DNA from: Clostridia bacterium
Lineage (GTDB): Bacteria > Bacillota > Clostridia > Oscillospirales > Acutalibacteraceae
Reading direction: 5' to 3'
Assembly: GCA_017416345.1 (NCBI GenBank)
Contig: JAFQCR010000004.1
Coordinates: forward strand, 115,783 to 179,782
DNA length: 64,000 nucleotides
The notes beneath the pieces were generated by a model, which saw only the letters and a program-made list of their open reading frames with translations, had not been told where the DNA came from and did no database searches. Shown here in pieces: positions 25,684 through 35,170 of this stretch (positions are counted from its first letter, which is position 1; each line of letters starts with the position of its first letter). Made by a program: the position numbers and the translations under genes.

Positions 25684-27057
25684 ATGAAAAATATTCTGGT
25701 AAAAACCGTTTCGACCGTGGTCGTTTTTGTTCTGCTGGCCACAGTTTTTGTGGGTTGCGGCGGCAAGGACGGAACGGTGTTTGAAAGCGACGGCTTTAAA
25801 TATAAGGTGTATTCCGATCACGTTGAGCTGATAGAGTATGTCGGCAACGGCGGAAAGGTCACCGTCCCCGACAGCTTAAAGGGCGAACACGTCACGGTGC
25901 TGGCCGAGGGTCTCTTTAAAAATCGCTCCAATATCACCGAAATTACGATTCCTTCATCGGTTACCGATATCCAGGCCGAGGCCTTCAGCCATTGCACGGC
26001 GCTGAACGTGGTTAATGTGCCCGAGGGCGTTAAGACTATGGGCACGGGCGTGTTCAGCTTCTGTTCGGCGTTAAAGCTGGTCACTCTGCCATCAACCGTG
26101 GCCGTATTGCCCGATAATGCATTTTACCAATGCTTCAGCCTTGAAAGGGTGGAGTTTAAATCGGGACTTACCGAGATCAAACCCTACGGCTTTTACCAAT
26201 GTCGCGCGCTGACTTCCGTCAACTTCCCCGATACGCTTAAAACGGTCGGAAAATACGCCTTCTGCGGTTGCTCTGCGCTGGAGACCGTCACGCTGTCCGA
26301 CAGTATCGAAACGCTTTCGCAGGGATGCTTTGAGGAGTGCTCAAAACTGACCTCGTTCACCTCGGGCAAGGGCTTAAAGACCATTGAGGACAATGTGTTT
26401 GTAATGTGCCCCAAGCTTAGCTCGGTAACCTTGAACGACGGACTTTGCAAGATAGGCAACAATGTTTTTGCCGACAGCAGTATTGCCGAGATCGTTTTCC
26501 CCGATACGGTCAAGGATCTTGGCTCCTGCCTCACGGGTTGCAAGCTGTTGACCTCGGTCAAACTGCCGCAATCGATGGGCGTGCTGGCCAAAAGTATGTT
26601 CGAGGGCTGTAAGCTGCTCGAGACCGTCGAAATACCGTCGCAGGTGACCGCCATAGGTGACCGTGCGTTTTTCGGCTGTGAAAAGCTGCAGGTGCCCACA
26701 ATGCCCGAAAAGCTGGTCATGGTAGGCGATAACGCATTTACTCAATGCATAAAATTTGACAAAATAACCTTCCCCGATTCGTTGCAATCCATCGGTAAGG
26801 GTTCGTTTTCACAATGCGTCACGCTGACCGATGTCAACCTCGGCAACGGACTTATCTCAATAGGCGAGGGTGCGTTTGAATCCTGCTGGAAAATGAGGTA
26901 TATAACCCTTCCTGCCACCGTTTCGAGGGTGGGGGACAATGCGTTCAAGTCGTGCTCATACCTGCGTGTTATCACCATCAAGCAGGAAAAGGATTCGCTT
27001 GATACCTCCAAGTGGGGTCAGGGCTTCAGCATTACCTGGAAGCCCGACAAGCAGTAA
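25684..27057 (+). CDS. BspA-type leucine-rich-repeat lipoprotein
   Basis: The 457-residue protein starts at ATG 25684 behind GAAGGAGGC. The signal ends at FVGC (Cys25), predicting a lipid anchor. From about residue 60 there are some 16 repeats of 22-24 residues with the BspA/LRR_5 pattern, for example IPSSVTDIQAEAFSHCTAL and FPDTLKTVGKYAFCGCSAL. Such solenoids usually bind proteins or host surfaces; no enzyme domain is present. A TATAAT at 25635-25640 gives a -10, with a weak -35. It lies 10 bp before nth, so the two may be co-transcribed. Confidence 0.88.
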   Translation: MKNILVKTVSTVVVFVLLATVFVGCGGKDGTVFESDGFKYKVYSDHVELIEYVGNGGKVTVPDSLKGEHVTVLAEGLFKNRSNITEITIPSSVTDIQAEAFSHCTALNVVNVPEGVKTMGTGVFSFCSALKLVTLPSTVAVLPDNAFYQCFSLERVEFKSGLTEIKPYGFYQCRALTSVNFPDTLKTVGKYAFCGCSALETVTLSDSIETLSQGCFEECSKLTSFTSGKGLKTIEDNVFVMCPKLSSVTLNDGLCKIGNNVFADSSIAEIVFPDTVKDLGSCLTGCKLLTSVKLPQSMGVLAKSMFEGCKLLETVEIPSQVTAIGDRAFFGCEKLQVPTMPEKLVMVGDNAFTQCIKFDKITFPDSLQSIGKGSFSQCVTLTDVNLGNGLISIGEGAFESCWKMRYITLPATVSRVGDNAFKSCSYLRVITIKQEKDSLDTSKWGQGFSITWKPDKQ

Positions 27058-27067
27058 CGGAGGGACT

Positions 27068-27724
27068 ATGAACAAGGTTAAGAAAAAGGCTTTGGGACGG
27101 CTTGCGGCCGAGCTTTTTGAAAAGGAATATCAAGGTGCGGTCTGCTCGTTGGACTACCGTGAGGGCGATGCGTTTCAGCTTCTTATAGCCACACGTCTTT
27201 CGGCTCAATGCACCGATGCACGTGTCAATATCGTCACGCCGGAGCTGTTCAAGCGCTTTCCCGATGCCGAAAGCATGGCCAAGGCCGAAATAGGTGAAAT
27301 AGAGGATCTTATCAAGACCTGCGGACTGTATAAGACCAAGGCGGCCGACCTTAAGGGCATCGGTGTTATGCTGTGCGAGCAATTCGGCGGCAAGGTGCCC
27401 GATACCGTGGAGGAGCTTATAAAGTTGCCGGGTGTGGGTCGCAAAACGGCCAATCTGGTGGTCGGTGATATCTACTTGAAACCTGCCGTTGTGACCGATA
27501 CGCATTTTATTCGCCTTTGTAACCGCATCGGCTTTGTCAAGACCACCGACCCGTTAAAGGTCGAAAAAGAGATGCGTGAGATCCTGCCGCCCGAAAAATC
27601 AAACGGCTTTTGCCACCGTGCCGTACTGCACGGCAGAGCGGTCTGCACCGCACGCAAGGCCTACTGTGAAAACTGTTGCTTCAACGGCTTTTGCGAAAAG
27701 CATCTCGATTACAAAAAGAAATAA
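27068..27724 (+). CDS. nth: Endonuclease III (base-excision DNA glycosylase/AP lyase)
   Basis: The 218-residue protein has family length. The helix-hairpin-helix LPGVGRKTANLV includes catalytic Lys126, and VTDTHFIRL holds catalytic Asp144. The C-terminal iron-sulphur loop is C-x6-C-x2-C-x5-C (CTARKAYCENCCFNGFC), intact. It removes oxidised pyrimidines from DNA. ATG 27068 follows CGGAGGG. Its location before the SbcD/SbcC-like pair makes a small DNA-repair cluster. Confidence 0.96.
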   Translation: MNKVKKKALGRLAAELFEKEYQGAVCSLDYREGDAFQLLIATRLSAQCTDARVNIVTPELFKRFPDAESMAKAEIGEIEDLIKTCGLYKTKAADLKGIGVMLCEQFGGKVPDTVEELIKLPGVGRKTANLVVGDIYLKPAVVTDTHFIRLCNRIGFVKTTDPLKVEKEMREILPPEKSNGFCHRAVLHGRAVCTARKAYCENCCFNGFCEKHLDYKKK

Positions 27725-27744
27725 TACATACAAAGGGTTTGTTT

Positions 27745-28815
27745 ATGAAAATAATACATTGTGCCGACCTGCATCTTGACTCAAAGCTTGAGTCAAATCT
27801 GCCGCCCAAAAAGTCAAACGACCGAAAAAAAGAGATCGTGATGGCCTTCCACAGAATGGTGGATTATGCTGTTCAAAACGGTGTCGAGGCGGTCATTATT
27901 GCAGGTGACTTGTTTGACACCAACCGAATGCAGCCTGCCACCAAGGATATCGTGCTTGGAAAGATAACCGAAAACAGTTCGGTCAAATTTTACTACCTTT
28001 GCGGTAACCACGACGACGGAAAGTCCCTGCTTCAGGGTGAGCTGCCTCAAAATCTATATGTTTTTTCTGACCGATGGATACAGTTTGAGCTGGGCAACGT
28101 TGTCATCAGCGGCGTTGAACTGACCGAAGAAAACCGCCGTCATATTTACGGCGGACTTATGCTTGATCGCAGTAAATTCAACATTGTGACCCTGCACGGT
28201 GATATTAAAAATGACTCGGGTGAGCATTCGCTTGACCGAAAAGCATTGGCCGACAAGGGTATAGATTATCTTGCGTTAGGCCATTTTCATTCGTTTGAAA
28301 CGGGTGAGCTGGGCAAAAACGGAATGTGGTGTTATTGCGGCTGTCTTGAGGGTCGAGGCTTTGACGAGCACGGCGACAAGGGCTTTGTGCTGTTGGACAT
28401 TGCCGATGACAAAACCTTTAAGGCCGAGTTTGTCAAAAATTCACGCCGTGATATCGTCAAGGTGGAATGCGACCTTTCGGGCATTGCCGACACCTCGGTG
28501 ATGCTGGGACTTATCGACCGTGCCGTTGAAGGTGTAAGTGAGGATGCAATGGTCAAGGTCGAGCTTTGCGGAAGACTGCCGCAAAACGCACGTAAGGACG
28601 TTGATCTGTTCAAAAAGCACCTCGATGAGCGCTTCTGGTTTGTGAAGATCAAGGATCTTACGGGAATCGAGCTCAAGCCCGAGGATTATGTAAACGACAT
28701 TTCGCTGAAAGGTGAATTCATCCGCAAGGTCATGGCAGAAAATCTGCCGCAGGAGCTGCGCGACCGTGTTATAGAATGCGGTCTGGCGGCCTTGAGCGGT
28801 CAGGAGGTGCAGTAA
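27745..28815 (+). CDS. Metallophosphoesterase, SbcD/Mre11 (YhaO-like) nuclease subunit
   Basis: The 356-residue protein has all phosphoesterase motifs: CADLHLDS, GDLFD, GNHD, LHGD and GHFHSF. These bind two metal ions in Mre11/SbcD-type DNA exonucleases. The C-terminal 130 residues form the capping/partner-binding region. The start is ATG 27745, with a modest AAAGGG site. The stop shares one base with the next start (TAATG), coupling it to the ATPase partner. It processes DNA ends or hairpins in repair. Length and the partner's features resemble the B. subtilis YhaO/YhaN pair more than E. coli SbcDC. Confidence 0.88.
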   Translation: MKIIHCADLHLDSKLESNLPPKKSNDRKKEIVMAFHRMVDYAVQNGVEAVIIAGDLFDTNRMQPATKDIVLGKITENSSVKFYYLCGNHDDGKSLLQGELPQNLYVFSDRWIQFELGNVVISGVELTEENRRHIYGGLMLDRSKFNIVTLHGDIKNDSGEHSLDRKALADKGIDYLALGHFHSFETGELGKNGMWCYCGCLEGRGFDEHGDKGFVLLDIADDKTFKAEFVKNSRRDIVKVECDLSGIADTSVMLGLIDRAVEGVSEDAMVKVELCGRLPQNARKDVDLFKKHLDERFWFVKIKDLTGIELKPEDYVNDISLKGEFIRKVMAENLPQELRDRVIECGLAALSGQEVQ

Positions 28816-31106
28816 TGAGGCTTTTAAAATGCAACGTGCAGAATTTCGGAACGCTTCATGAAGCAAAATTCGATTTCAGCGACGGTCTGACCGTTATAAA
28901 GGAAGAAAACGGCTTTGGAAAATCCACGCTGGCGATGTTTTTGAAGGCTATGCTTTACGGCCTGCCGCAGACCACCAAGCGCAGTATCGACGAAAACGAC
29001 CGCAAAAAGTTTTTACCGTGGCAGGGCGGAACCTTTGGAGGCTCGCTGGAGTTTGAGGCTAACGGTAAGCAATACCGTGTGGAGCGCACCTTTTCCGCAC
29101 GTGAAAAGGACGACACCTTCCGTCTTATTGATGTTGTGAGCGGCAATGAGAGCCGTGATTTTTCAAGCAACCTTGGCGTGGAGCTGTTTGGTGTTGATGC
29201 CGAAAGCTTCCAAAGAAGCGTGTTTGTGCCGCAGGTCGAAATGTCGACCGAAATGAACAACGATATGCAGACCAAGCTGACCGGTCTGCTTGAAAGCAGC
29301 GATGACCTCGGTAATTATGATGATGCTGTAGATGTGCTGGAAAAGCGTATGAAGTTTTACAGCATTTCCAACGGTAAAAAGGGCGAGATCGCCGATATTA
29401 CCCGTGCTATCGAGGAGACCGAAGCCAAGCTCAATGATGCCGTTGCCGCAGATGTGTCGTTCAGGTCGCTAAACGCCGACCTGAATGATCTCAAGGCACA
29501 GGCGGAGGAGCTCAACAAGAAAAAGGCCGACCTCAGAGTCAAGATCACTGCGGCTTCGGATGCCGCCGCCTTGGCCGAGCAGGCCAAAAAGAGAGCCGAG
29601 CTCCGTGAAACGGTGAGATCGGCAGGGGAGAAGCTTTCGGAGATAGGCAAACGGTACCCCACCGGTATGCCGACCGAGCAGGAGCTCCAAAGGGTGACCG
29701 AAAAATTAAACGAGCTGAAGTCGGTCGATGCACGGCTTTCGACCTATACGTCGGACAATGCCGACCGAAACGAGCTTCAAAAGCTGAACGAGTTTTTCTC
29801 CAAAGGAGTGCCCACAGAGGGTGAGCTTTCCGAGATAAAGGCTTCGGCAGCGAGACTTGCACAGCTTAAGATCAAAGCCGAGGCTATAAAGCCTGCTCTT
29901 AATGAGGCTGAAGAAAAACCGACCGAGAGCAACGGCAGATCTTCAAAATGGTTGCTTATTGCGGCCGTTTTGGTGCTGGCTGTCGGTGCGGCGGCTCTTA
30001 TCTGGCAGACCGCCGTCGGAATTGCACTTCTGGTGCTCGGGCTTGTAGGCCTCGGAGCCGCAGGCTTTATATACCTTAAAAATATGATAGCTTCGGGTCA
30101 GAAACCGTCCGATAATACCGATACGAAAAAGGAATATGAATCGCTGGTTGCCGAAGCCGAGGGCTTGGCCGTGTTGGTGGGCGATTTCACTAAAAGATTT
30201 ATGCCCGAGGAAGCGCCCGAAGCGGCGTTGGAGACGGTGTCGCAGGCATTGCGTGACCTCAACCGTGTCAAGACGGCCGTTGCAACGCTGGATGAAAAGA
30301 TAACCGAAGCAAGGGAGCAAAAGGGCGAGCTTTTGGCCGACTTGGGTGCATTTTTTGCAGCCTTCGGCGTGGGACTTGAGGGCGAATACGCCGACCGACT
30401 TGTGCAGATACGCCGTGATTCGGATGAAACGGGACGCCTTAACGAAACGCTTGAATCGGCCAAGCAAAAGCTCAAGGAAATACCCGAGGCTCCCGAAAAA
30501 GAAATGGATGCCGAGCCGCTGGACCGTGATGCTCTTCTGGCCGAGGAAAGGGAAGTGCAGAATGAGCTTGACACAGTTCAGGCAAAGATCGTCGAGCTCG
30601 AAAAAGCGACCGAGCGACTTTTGGGCTTGTCGCAAGAGCGCACCTCTTTAGAGGAACAGCTTGACGGACTGCGTGACCGCCACATTGAGGCAACACAGCG
30701 TTACGAGGTGCTGACCACTACTCTCAAGCTGCTCGAAGCTGCCAAGACCGACCTTTCCTTGAGGTATCTTGACCGTGTGACGGGTAATTTCAAAAAGTAT
30801 CTCACAACGCTCCAGATGGACTCGGAGGATTGCTTGGTCGACACCGAGCTTCACGTTCAGCTTGACCGTGGCGGCAAGGCAAGGGAGCGCAATTATTTCA
30901 GCCGAGGTATGCGCGATGTTATCGATATTGCAATGCGACTTTCCTTGGGAGATGCGCTGTTTGAAAGCGGAGAAGCGGTGCTTATTCTGGACGATCCGTT
31001 TGTCAATCTTGATGACGACCGCTTGAAAAAGGCAATGGAGCTGCTCAAAAAGTTGGCCGAGGACCGACAGATAATCTACCTCACCTGCCACAGCAGCCGA
31101 TGCTGA
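28815..31106 (+). CDS. SbcC/Rad50-like ATPase with membrane hairpin (YhaN-like)
   Basis: The 763-residue protein starts at ATG 28815, one base into the upstream stop, with CAGGAGG before it. The N-terminal Walker A is ENGFGKSTLAMF (about residue 35), and the C-terminal Walker B is AVLILDDPFVNLDDD (about 720). Long coiled coils fill the middle (about 200-360 and 430-650). Two adjacent hydrophobic segments lie at about 378-397 and 400-420 (KWLLIAAVLVLAVGAAALI and AVGIALLVLGLVGLGAAGFI), so the coiled-coil apex is likely inserted in the membrane. This is known for YhaN-like proteins and not for SbcC. It should act with the nuclease encoded just before it. Confidence 0.85.
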   Translation: MRLLKCNVQNFGTLHEAKFDFSDGLTVIKEENGFGKSTLAMFLKAMLYGLPQTTKRSIDENDRKKFLPWQGGTFGGSLEFEANGKQYRVERTFSAREKDDTFRLIDVVSGNESRDFSSNLGVELFGVDAESFQRSVFVPQVEMSTEMNNDMQTKLTGLLESSDDLGNYDDAVDVLEKRMKFYSISNGKKGEIADITRAIEETEAKLNDAVAADVSFRSLNADLNDLKAQAEELNKKKADLRVKITAASDAAALAEQAKKRAELRETVRSAGEKLSEIGKRYPTGMPTEQELQRVTEKLNELKSVDARLSTYTSDNADRNELQKLNEFFSKGVPTEGELSEIKASAARLAQLKIKAEAIKPALNEAEEKPTESNGRSSKWLLIAAVLVLAVGAAALIWQTAVGIALLVLGLVGLGAAGFIYLKNMIASGQKPSDNTDTKKEYESLVAEAEGLAVLVGDFTKRFMPEEAPEAALETVSQALRDLNRVKTAVATLDEKITEAREQKGELLADLGAFFAAFGVGLEGEYADRLVQIRRDSDETGRLNETLESAKQKLKEIPEAPEKEMDAEPLDRDALLAEEREVQNELDTVQAKIVELEKATERLLGLSQERTSLEEQLDGLRDRHIEATQRYEVLTTTLKLLEAAKTDLSLRYLDRVTGNFKKYLTTLQMDSEDCLVDTELHVQLDRGGKARERNYFSRGMRDVIDIAMRLSLGDALFESGEAVLILDDPFVNLDDDRLKKAMELLKKLAEDRQIIYLTCHSSRC

Positions 31107-31134
31107 CAATAACCGTTATTACGGATCAAAATTT

Positions 31135-31185
31135 AAAAGATCAGGTTTTACATTTTGTAAAACTTGGTCTTTTATTTTTTATTTT
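31135..31185 (+). terminator. Intrinsic terminator of the nuclease/ATPase operon
   Basis: A 17-bp stem from AAAAGATCAGGTTTTAC to GTAAAACTTGGTCTTTT, with two G-T wobbles and an ATTTT loop, is followed by ATTTTTTATTTTG. Confidence 0.92.
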
Positions 31186-31246
31186 GTTTAATCTTTCGTC
31201 AAAGGTACATAATAACCTTGTTACCAAAATTTTAAGGAGTGTTTTT

Positions 31247-32311
31247 ATGAAAAGATTTTTATGCTTACTGCTGGCGGCGGCGCTGTGTCTGTCGTTTGTT
31301 GCCTGCGGCAAAAAGAATTCCAAGAATAACGGCGAAATATCGGTGTTCTACTTTACCTACAGCGATGCCTATATTTCAAGTGTGCGTACGGCTCTGGACA
31401 AAGCGTTGAAGAATGCAGGGCTGAAGTTCAACGACTACGACGCCAACGGAAACCAGTCGTCACAGACCGAGCAGATAGATGTTGCTATTTCAAAGGGCTC
31501 GCAGGCGCTGGTGGTCAATGTTGTTGACACCGGTTCGGATGATGCGGCGCTCAATATCATCGACAAGGCACGTGCCGCCAACATCCCTGTAATATTTTTC
31601 AACCGCTCGGTCGAGGAATCGGTGGTCAAATCCTACGACAAGTGTGTGTTTGTCGGAACCGATTACGAAATGGCAGGGCATATGCAGGGGCAGGTCATCG
31701 GTGATTACCTTGTGAAGAATTTTGATACCGTTGATCTGAACAAGGACGGTAAAATAAGCTACGTCATGTTCAAGGGTCAGGAGGGCAATATGGAGGCCAT
31801 CGCCAGAACCCGATTTGCCGTTGAGGATGCCGATAAAATTTTAACCGAGGCAGGCAAACCGAAGCTGCAGTTTTACGATGCCGCAAATGCCAACAAATAC
31901 CTTGTTGACCAGGACGGTCTGTGGTCATCGGCGGCGGCCAACAATTATATGGGAACCATTCTGGCCAAATACAGCGAGTCCAATAAAAACATGGTCGAGC
32001 TGGTCATTGCCAATAACGACGAAATGGCTATGGGTGCCGTTTCGGCCTTGCAGGGAGCAGGCTACAACAAGCAGGGCGGCAAGGTGATACCCGTTTTCGG
32101 TGTCGATGCGACCCCTGCCGCACAGACCGCCATTGCCAACGGTTCGATGATCGGTACCATCAAGCAGGATGCCGAGGGTATGGCCAAGGTCATTGCCTCA
32201 ATAGTTGATAATTTCAGAAACGACCGCAAGCCGTTTGACGGTATCGAGGAGAGTACAACGGTGGGTGGCTGGCGTGTCAACATCCCGTATTCGGCCTACA
32301 CGAAAGAGTGA
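31247..32311 (+). CDS. mglB: Galactose/methyl-galactoside ABC transporter binding protein
   Basis: The 354-residue lipoprotein (signal ending SFVACG) starts at ATG 31247 behind TAAGGAG. It is a type-I periplasmic-binding fold: VFYFTYSDAYISSVRTALDK at the start, QALVVNVVDTGS, PVIFFNRSVEES, LVIANNDEMAMGAVSALQGAG and FGVDATPAAQTAI. These are characteristic of galactose/glucose-binding MglB. It delivers the sugar to MglA/MglC encoded next. A weak promoter (TTGTTT 31184, CATAAT 31208, 18 bp) can be drawn; a clear operator is not visible. Confidence 0.92.
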   Translation: MKRFLCLLLAAALCLSFVACGKKNSKNNGEISVFYFTYSDAYISSVRTALDKALKNAGLKFNDYDANGNQSSQTEQIDVAISKGSQALVVNVVDTGSDDAALNIIDKARAANIPVIFFNRSVEESVVKSYDKCVFVGTDYEMAGHMQGQVIGDYLVKNFDTVDLNKDGKISYVMFKGQEGNMEAIARTRFAVEDADKILTEAGKPKLQFYDAANANKYLVDQDGLWSSAAANNYMGTILAKYSESNKNMVELVIANNDEMAMGAVSALQGAGYNKQGGKVIPVFGVDATPAAQTAIANGSMIGTIKQDAEGMAKVIASIVDNFRNDRKPFDGIEESTTVGGWRVNIPYSAYTKE

Positions 32312-32317
32312 CAAATA

Positions 32318-33832
32318 ATGCTTCAAGAAAAAAGCGCTCCACCGTTACTGAAAATGGTGGAGATCGAAAAGAATTTCCCGGGCGTAAGGGCGTTGGACAA
32401 GGTGTCGCTGACCGTGGAAAGCGGCACCGTGCACGCACTTATGGGTGAAAACGGAGCAGGCAAGTCCACGCTCATGAAGTGCCTTTTCGGCGTTTACAAA
32501 AAGGACGGCGGACGGGTCTTGCTCGAAGGCAAAGAGGTCTCCTTCAAAAACTCCAAGGAGGCGCTCGAAAACGGTGTTGCAATGGTGCATCAGGAACTGA
32601 ACCAGGCGCTGAAATTGACCGTTATGGACAATATGTGGCTGGGACGTTTCCCGTATGTATCAAAGCTTTTGCCGTTGACTTCGGAGCGCAAGATGTATAC
32701 CGCCACCAAAAAGATATTTGACGAACTGGGAATAACGGTCGACCCGAAGGTGAAAATGAGTACGCTTTCGGTATCGCAACGGCAGATGGTCGAGATAGCC
32801 AAAGCGGTGTCGTATAACTCAAAGGTCATCGTTTTTGACGAGCCGACCTCGTCGCTCAATGACCGAGAAGCCGAGGTGCTTTTCCGCATTATCGATATGC
32901 TCAAAAACAGGGGCTGCGGCATCATCTACATCTCGCACAAGATGGAGGAGATACTGCGGATCTCGGATTTTGTTACCGTTATGCGTGACGGTACATGGGT
33001 GGCGACCAAGCCTGCAAAAGAGCTTTCGATGGATGAGATAATCCGACTTATGGTCGGTCGTGAGCTGACCCAACGCTACCCTCATAAGGAACACAAAATA
33101 GGTGATATATTGCTCACGGTCGAGGGGCTTTCAAGCACTTATAATCATTTGAACGACGTTTCATTTGAGGTGAAGCGTGGTGAGATAGTCGGCATTGCAG
33201 GGCTTGACGGCTCGGGTCGAACCGAGCTGTTGGAAAATCTGTTTGGTCTGTCAACAAGGAAAAGCGGAAATATCACCTTGAACGGCAGGCTTATCCGCAA
33301 CCGCAATCCGAGAGAGGCCATCAAAAACGGCTTTGCTTTACTCACCGAGGAACGTCGAGCTACCGGCATCTTCGGAATATTGAATATCCGTGAAAACACG
33401 GTGGTATCAAGTCTTAAAAAGCACCTTTTCGGGTTTCTTTTTTCAAAACGCAAAGCCCGTCACAGCACCGAAAACTGTATACGCTCGTTAAGGGTCAAGA
33501 CCCCCTCGCAGGAGACCAAGATCCGAAGCCTTTCGGGCGGAAATCAGCAAAAGGTTATTTTGGGACGGTGGCTTTTGACCAGACCGCAGGTGCTTTTGCT
33601 CGACGAGCCGACCCGTGGTATCGATGTCGGTGCAAAATACGAGATATATCAGCTTATTTTAAACCTTGCCGCCGAGGGCAAGGCGGTTTTGATGGTTTCG
33701 TCCGAGATGCCCGAGCTTTTAGGGCTTTCGGACAGAATATTGGTGATGTCGGGCGGCCGACTTGCAGGTGAGGTCGTAACGGCCGAAACCTCGCAGGAGG
33801 AAATAATGACGCTGGCCACCAAATTTGTGTAA
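32318..33832 (+). CDS. mglA: Galactose/methyl-galactoside ABC transporter ATPase (two ATP-binding domains)
   Basis: The 504-residue protein has two fused ABC domains. Domain 1 has Walker A GENGAGKSTL, signature LSVSQRQMVEIAKA and Walker B VIVFDEPTSSLN. Domain 2 has the degenerate Walker A GLDGSGRTELLE, usual in sugar ATPases of this class, signature LSGGNQQKVILGRW and Walker B LLLDEPTRGID. It starts 6 bp after mglB without a strong ribosome site, so coupling is likely. It powers MglC in the membrane. Confidence 0.95.
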   Translation: MLQEKSAPPLLKMVEIEKNFPGVRALDKVSLTVESGTVHALMGENGAGKSTLMKCLFGVYKKDGGRVLLEGKEVSFKNSKEALENGVAMVHQELNQALKLTVMDNMWLGRFPYVSKLLPLTSERKMYTATKKIFDELGITVDPKVKMSTLSVSQRQMVEIAKAVSYNSKVIVFDEPTSSLNDREAEVLFRIIDMLKNRGCGIIYISHKMEEILRISDFVTVMRDGTWVATKPAKELSMDEIIRLMVGRELTQRYPHKEHKIGDILLTVEGLSSTYNHLNDVSFEVKRGEIVGIAGLDGSGRTELLENLFGLSTRKSGNITLNGRLIRNRNPREAIKNGFALLTEERRATGIFGILNIRENTVVSSLKKHLFGFLFSKRKARHSTENCIRSLRVKTPSQETKIRSLSGGNQQKVILGRWLLTRPQVLLLDEPTRGIDVGAKYEIYQLILNLAAEGKAVLMVSSEMPELLGLSDRILVMSGGRLAGEVVTAETSQEEIMTLATKFV

Positions 33833-33843
33833 GGAGCGACCCC

Positions 33844-34926
33844 ATGGGTGAAAATAAATCTTTAAACGGCGGGCTTTGGAGCCGCTTTGCCGAGTTCAAA
33901 CGGCTGTCGGGCAAGGACAAGCGGCGAATGGTGTCCGACCTTATTTTTAACAATGCGATGTTCATAATCATCGCCGTGGCGATAGTCTTTATCGCCGTTC
34001 GTGTGCCGGAATTTCTGTCGCTGTCGTCCATCGTCAACATCGTGTCACTGACAGCGGCACGTCTGCCCATAGCTTTGGGTGTCGGCGGTGCGATAGTCTT
34101 AAGCGGTACCGATATTTCGGCAGGACGCGTGGTCGGTCTTACAGCCTGCATAGCGGCATCGCTTTTGCAGGTGACCAACTACCCCAAAAAGATGTTTCCC
34201 GACCTTCCAACAATGCCTTTGATAGTGGTTTTGCTGGCGGTGCTGGCGGTCGGTGCTGTGATCGGTCTTATCAACGGTTTTTTTGTGGCAAAATTCAAGC
34301 TGCATCCGTTTATCGTTACGCTTTCGACACAACTTATCGTGTTCGGCTCGGTGCTGATGTACCTGATGATAGGCAACAACAACGGTCAGACCTTGTCGGG
34401 ACTTGACCCGAGCTACACCGATTTTGTCCGTGGTACGCTGTTCCGTATAGGCGGTGTTGCCGTGCCGAGGTACGTCTTATATTCGGCAATACTGACCGTG
34501 ATAATGTGGTTTGTTTGGAACAAAACGACCTTCGGCAAAAATATGTTTGCGGTCGGTTCAAACGAAGAGGCTGCCAACGTTTCGGGTGTCAATGTTTTCA
34601 GAACGATAGTGCTGGTATTTGTGCTGGCAGGCGTGATGTATGCCATAACCGGATTTATCGAGGGCGGACGAATTGCCTCCTGCTCGGCCAATACGGGTTT
34701 GAACTACGAGGGCGACGCCATTGCGGCCTGTGTTATCGGCGGCGTTTCGTTTGTCGGCGGCACGGGTAAGATAGGTGGCATTGTTACAGGTGTTTTCCTT
34801 TTGCAGTTGATATTCGTCGGCCTCAATTTCCTTTCGGTCTCGGCTAATATGCTGTATATCATCAAGGGTCTTATCATTCTCACGGCCTGCGCCATTGATA
34901 TGAGAAAATACCTTGCGAGGAAGTAA
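33844..34926 (+). CDS. mglC: Galactose/methyl-galactoside ABC transporter permease
   Basis: The 360-residue protein has eight to ten hydrophobic segments and the BPD_transp_2 signatures LGVGGAIVLSGTDISAGRVV and GGVSFVGGTGKIGGIVTGVF. NALMFI-like and FGKNMFAVGSNEEAANVSGV match the RbsC/MglC family. AAGGAGCG precedes the ATG. It forms the homodimeric pore of the Mgl importer. Together with the cytoplasmic GH4 alpha-galactosidase at 37-38 kb, it suggests use of galactose and galactosides. Confidence 0.94.
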   Translation: MGENKSLNGGLWSRFAEFKRLSGKDKRRMVSDLIFNNAMFIIIAVAIVFIAVRVPEFLSLSSIVNIVSLTAARLPIALGVGGAIVLSGTDISAGRVVGLTACIAASLLQVTNYPKKMFPDLPTMPLIVVLLAVLAVGAVIGLINGFFVAKFKLHPFIVTLSTQLIVFGSVLMYLMIGNNNGQTLSGLDPSYTDFVRGTLFRIGGVAVPRYVLYSAILTVIMWFVWNKTTFGKNMFAVGSNEEAANVSGVNVFRTIVLVFVLAGVMYAITGFIEGGRIASCSANTGLNYEGDAIAACVIGGVSFVGGTGKIGGIVTGVFLLQLIFVGLNFLSVSANMLYIIKGLIILTACAIDMRKYLARK

Positions 34927-34928
34927 AA

Positions 34929-35069
34929 ATGGAAAACAAGGACAACAAAACAGCCAAAAGCGGCGGACTTTATGAGAAGATAAATATGACCGTAAAAACC
35001 GCCGACATCATAATCACGGTGCTGATTCTGGCACTTGTGGTGACGGTGATTATTGCTTTGAATATGTAA
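34929..35069 (+). CDS. 46-residue single-span membrane protein of the mgl operon
   Basis: The ATG lies 3 bp after the mglC stop. The product has a charged N-terminal half (MENKDNKTAKSGGLYEK) and one hydrophobic helix (residues about 25-44, IIITVLILALVVTVIIAL). No other start or frame competes, and an intrinsic terminator begins 8 bp after its stop, so it ends the operon. Codon usage matches its neighbours. It could be an accessory subunit that stabilises the permease; this is inference from position only. Confidence 0.75.
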   Translation: MENKDNKTAKSGGLYEKINMTVKTADIIITVLILALVVTVIIALNM

Positions 35070-35076
35070 ATTTAGA

Positions 35077-35109
35077 CGGGCAGGATTTGTTTCTTGCCCG
35101 ACTTTTTTG
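35077..35109 (+). terminator. Terminator of the mgl operon
   Basis: CGGGCAGGA (35077-35085) pairs with TTCTTGCCCG, allowing one G-T, followed by ACTTTTTTG. Confidence 0.88.
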
Positions 35110-35110
35110 T

Positions 35111-35139
35111 TTGACATACGCTGTGTATGGGATTATAAT
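35111..35139 (+). promoter_or_regulatory. Consensus promoter of the beta-helix lipoprotein gene
   Basis: TTGACA (35111-35116), 17 bp, TATAAT (35134-35139). Both hexamers are perfect. Confidence 0.9.
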
Positions 35140-35170
35140 AAGCATATTACTAAAGCTTAAGGAGAATGAT

